Position numbers and translations under genes: made by a program. Below, one piece after another: positions 61,968-64,000 of a stretch of DNA of 64,000 nt (position 1 is its first letter; each line of letters opens with the position of its first letter). Origin of the DNA: Chromobotia macracanthus. Its lineage: Eukaryota; Chordata; Actinopteri; Cypriniformes; Botiidae. The stretch is taken from assembly GCA_036877525.1 (NCBI GenBank), contig JAZGTH010000008.1:10508001-10572000 (forward strand), read 5' to 3'. The notes under the pieces are model-generated. The model did no database searches. It was not told where the DNA came from and saw nothing but the letters and a program-made list of their open reading frames with translations.

Positions 61968-62503
61968 GAAAGTCTTGAATCAAAACCCTTATACTTTTCT
62001 TCAAAGCAGATCCTGGAAGATCTGCTACACGTTGTGTTTCTATGTGTTAGAAATCAAAGCATGCTTCGGTGTTGATGTGCTTTTGTTCTGCGGCTTCACT
62101 GCTTAAGTGGAACATTATTGTAGCTTAATTTTTTTGTGTTGTATTGCTTACAGGATGGAGAAATCACTTGGGAAATTTAATGAGGTGTTTAAATAATTGC
62201 AATAAAAACCAGAAACTGGCCCTGAACCAAAAACAAACTTTCTGTTGTAGACTCTGTAGACATTTAAAGGTTGATGGAACTGGGAACTGGGAATACACTT
62301 AATCCAGTTTTACATTCCCAACACCAGCTCAGGTCTCAATCTCACTGTAAATCAGATGATTTTAAAACCAATATAGTTATAGCCTATCTGAAAAGGTTAC
62401 TTGTGCTACTTTCTAACATTAGTCTCCAGCTGCCTAACTGAAGGTCTCAGGTTAACACTCAAACACTTCTTCTGGTAATGGGTGTGTGGCTGAGATCAGA
62501 CTA

Positions 62504-62725
62504 CCCAGCTAACAATTTTAGGTTTAGGTTTTAGATGTTGTATTAATGTTTTTGCTTGGTTATAACATTTTTGTTATTCTGTAACTTTTTAAAATGTTCC
62601 ACTAACTACTTAAAAGTAAAATTTTTGATATGATATAATGTTAAAAAATGTTCTGTTAACATTACAGCAGGAATGTGTTTGATAACGTTAGCCAATGTTC
62701 TGAGAATGTTCCCTGTTTGTTTGGG
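62504..62725. mobile_element. Same MITE family, TA-flanked, shortened
   Basis: CCCAGCTAACAATTTTAGG to CCCTGTTTGTTTGGG, with TA on both sides. It is about 222 bp because the first third is deleted. Confidence 0.8.
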
Positions 62726-63619
62726 TACCTGATGTCTCTTACATGTATTTTTGGCTAAGTGAATTTGTGTGTGTGTGTAAGTGTGTGAGGAAATTAGTCC
62801 TTATATGTATTCCCTGTCAGACAAATAGACTTTTAGGCAATTGTTTCTTTTTCCTCATGGTTCATAAGGAATATCATGTTTCCTGTCTGGCTGTCAGATT
62901 GATTTACTCACATCATATTTAGACAGGAGTCTCAGAAACATGAAGCTTATTTGTGGAGTCCTCTCAGAAGACCTTACAAACATTTCCCAGCTCTTTCTTG
63001 TTTTGTTTTCCATTATGTTTTGTCCTATGGCTTTTTGTTGCTATAAAATTCTCTACCCTCTCTGGTCTTCTAAGACAGGAAATGCATTTCTGGTATTATT
63101 CTGCTGATCACGGCCTGATAAGGATCTGCTAATTCGTTGTAAATTAGATATGAAGGGTTGCTTGGATACAGACGACTCTGGGTAGTTCAAGGGGACCACT
63201 GCACATTGAATACTGATGGGCAGATGTGCCTTTATAGAGGAGACAGGAAGCGAGATGGAGGGAGAGAAGAAGAGAGCAATACTAATGAAGCCGTCGTTCA
63301 CCTTTCTCTTGTGCCTACATGTCTTTTTTCCCCCTAAATTCATAATTCTCAGTCCAGTTGATTTCAGGTAGTCAAATCTAGTCAAAATGTTAGGTAATTC
63401 AGATTCCCAATAAAAGATAAATTACATTTTAGAGATCTCTTGCAGGTCACCCAGTTTCCTTCAACTGTCCAATAGTAAGACATTTCAAATTCCAAAACAA
63501 GTAGGCACAATATCCAGTAGAATGAGCTAAGTTATTAGGAATGATCCAAAATACCAGGAATCTCCTACACGTTCCTTTTTTACTAGGAAAGCTGTCCTAA
63601 AAATTGCAGAGCATGCCAC

Positions 63620-63735
63620 TTACATTTAACACATTTGGAAAATGCTTTCATCCAGAGTAACTTACAGTGTATTTAGGCCACACATTTGATCAGTATGCGT
63701 GTTCCCTGGGCCACAACCTTCTGTGCTGCTTCAGC
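63620..63735 (-). repeat. tRNA-derived SINE-like fragment
   Basis: The plus strand has TTGGAAAATGCTTTCATCCA, GTAACTTACAGTG and TGCGTGTTCCCTGGGCCA, with the tRNA-like head mostly lost. It lies about 90 bp before nhs exon 2. Confidence 0.5.
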
Positions 63736-63822
63736 AGTGCTCTGCAGAAACACTGAGCATGCCAGGTTTATGACCTTGCTTTCTCTGTTTCTCTCTCTTT
63801 CTCTGTCTGTCTGTCTATCTAG

Positions 63823-64000
63823 CCGTATCCAATCTGGACATTGAGAGTAAATTGACTTCCCACTATCAGGCTTCATGGCATCAGCAGCACAATTTCTTCC
63901 ACCCTTGTACACGGCCACCATGCCTGGAGGAGCTTCACCGACACGCCAAGCTCAACCTGCGGGCATTGCACAGAGGTACCAAGTGTCTCCTGGATGACTA
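63823..64000 (+). CDS. nhs: nhs exon 2, running to the window edge
   Basis: A CT-rich acceptor (TCTATCTAG) precedes 63823. The exon reads [18 protein letters not shown], then [23 protein letters not shown] and LNLRALHRG, matching the second coding exon of NHS proteins. Two bases complete the codon left open by exon 1. A possible donor GTACCA lies at 63976; if it is not used, the frame stays open to the edge (TKCLLDD). The remaining NHS exons lie to the right. Confidence 0.92.

Larger units (their letters stand above)
33675..63822 (+). other. nhs: nhs intron 1 (about 30 kb)
   Basis: This is the intron between exon 1 and exon 2 of nhs; no independent gene is proven in it. It contains a candidate 48-bp cassette exon (34619-34666), a candidate alternative first exon (60842-60929) and a minus-strand coding-like fragment (40036-40182). 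It also holds some 14 copies of the CCCAGCTAACA transposon from 37411 on, a 27-bp minisatellite (36661-36768), a near-identical 126-bp pair (49152 and 51650), and microsatellites (44225, 51824, 52293, 54181, 61621). A small CpG-rich pocket lies at 45425-45540. The remaining stretches (for example 34667-36660, 42250-43960, 57000-59900) show nothing recognisable. Confidence 0.8.

Overview
The window is vertebrate nuclear DNA, most likely from a ray-finned (teleost, probably ostariophysan/cyprinid-like) fish. Genes are split into short exons with GT/AG borders, the DNA is AT-rich, introns are full of small transposons and microsatellites, and the gene neighbours match the human Xp22 block (PIR, ACE2, NHS). 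There is no bacterial operon structure.

Layout from left to right. (1) 1-6407, minus strand: most of pir (pirin); the last exons lie off the left edge, and the exon expected between 3012 and 6110 could not be found. (2) 7166-14114, minus strand: a 12-exon gene for a FAD/NAD(P)-dependent monooxygenase-like protein with two Rossmann glycine motifs; its first exon is not resolved. (3) 16076-19318 and 21314-22531, plus strand: two tandem interleukin-1-family genes. The first codes for 350 aa and carries a PDZ-like domain and a four-cysteine cluster ahead of the beta-trefoil; the second codes for 255 aa and has neither. (4) 23168-31017, minus strand: a complete 18-coding-exon ace2. Its exon lengths sum to 2418 nt, giving an 805-aa product with signal peptide, HEMGH zinc site, collectrin-like region, membrane helix and cytoplasmic tail. 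(5) 33395-64000, plus strand: the 5' part of nhs (Nance-Horan syndrome gene). Exon 1 codes for the WAVE-homology domain, an intron of about 30 kb follows, and exon 2 lies at the right edge. Inside the intron are a candidate 48-bp cassette exon and a candidate alternative first exon (Met-Gly-Asn-Ser start), both in a phase that joins exon 2.

Repeats dominate the non-coding part. About 22 copies of a short transposon with ends CCCAGCTAACA / TGTTAGCTGGG and TA target duplications are scattered over the window. A second short inverted-repeat family has about seven copies, and tRNA-derived SINE-like fragments five. There are long microsatellites, a 4 x 27-bp minisatellite and a recent 126-bp duplication.

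The genes do not form one pathway. Pirin (an iron-binding nuclear cofactor) and the FAD enzyme are redox proteins, the IL-1 pair are cytokines, ACE2 is a membrane carboxypeptidase, and NHS regulates actin. All exon borders were read by eye from splice sites, frame and family similarity.
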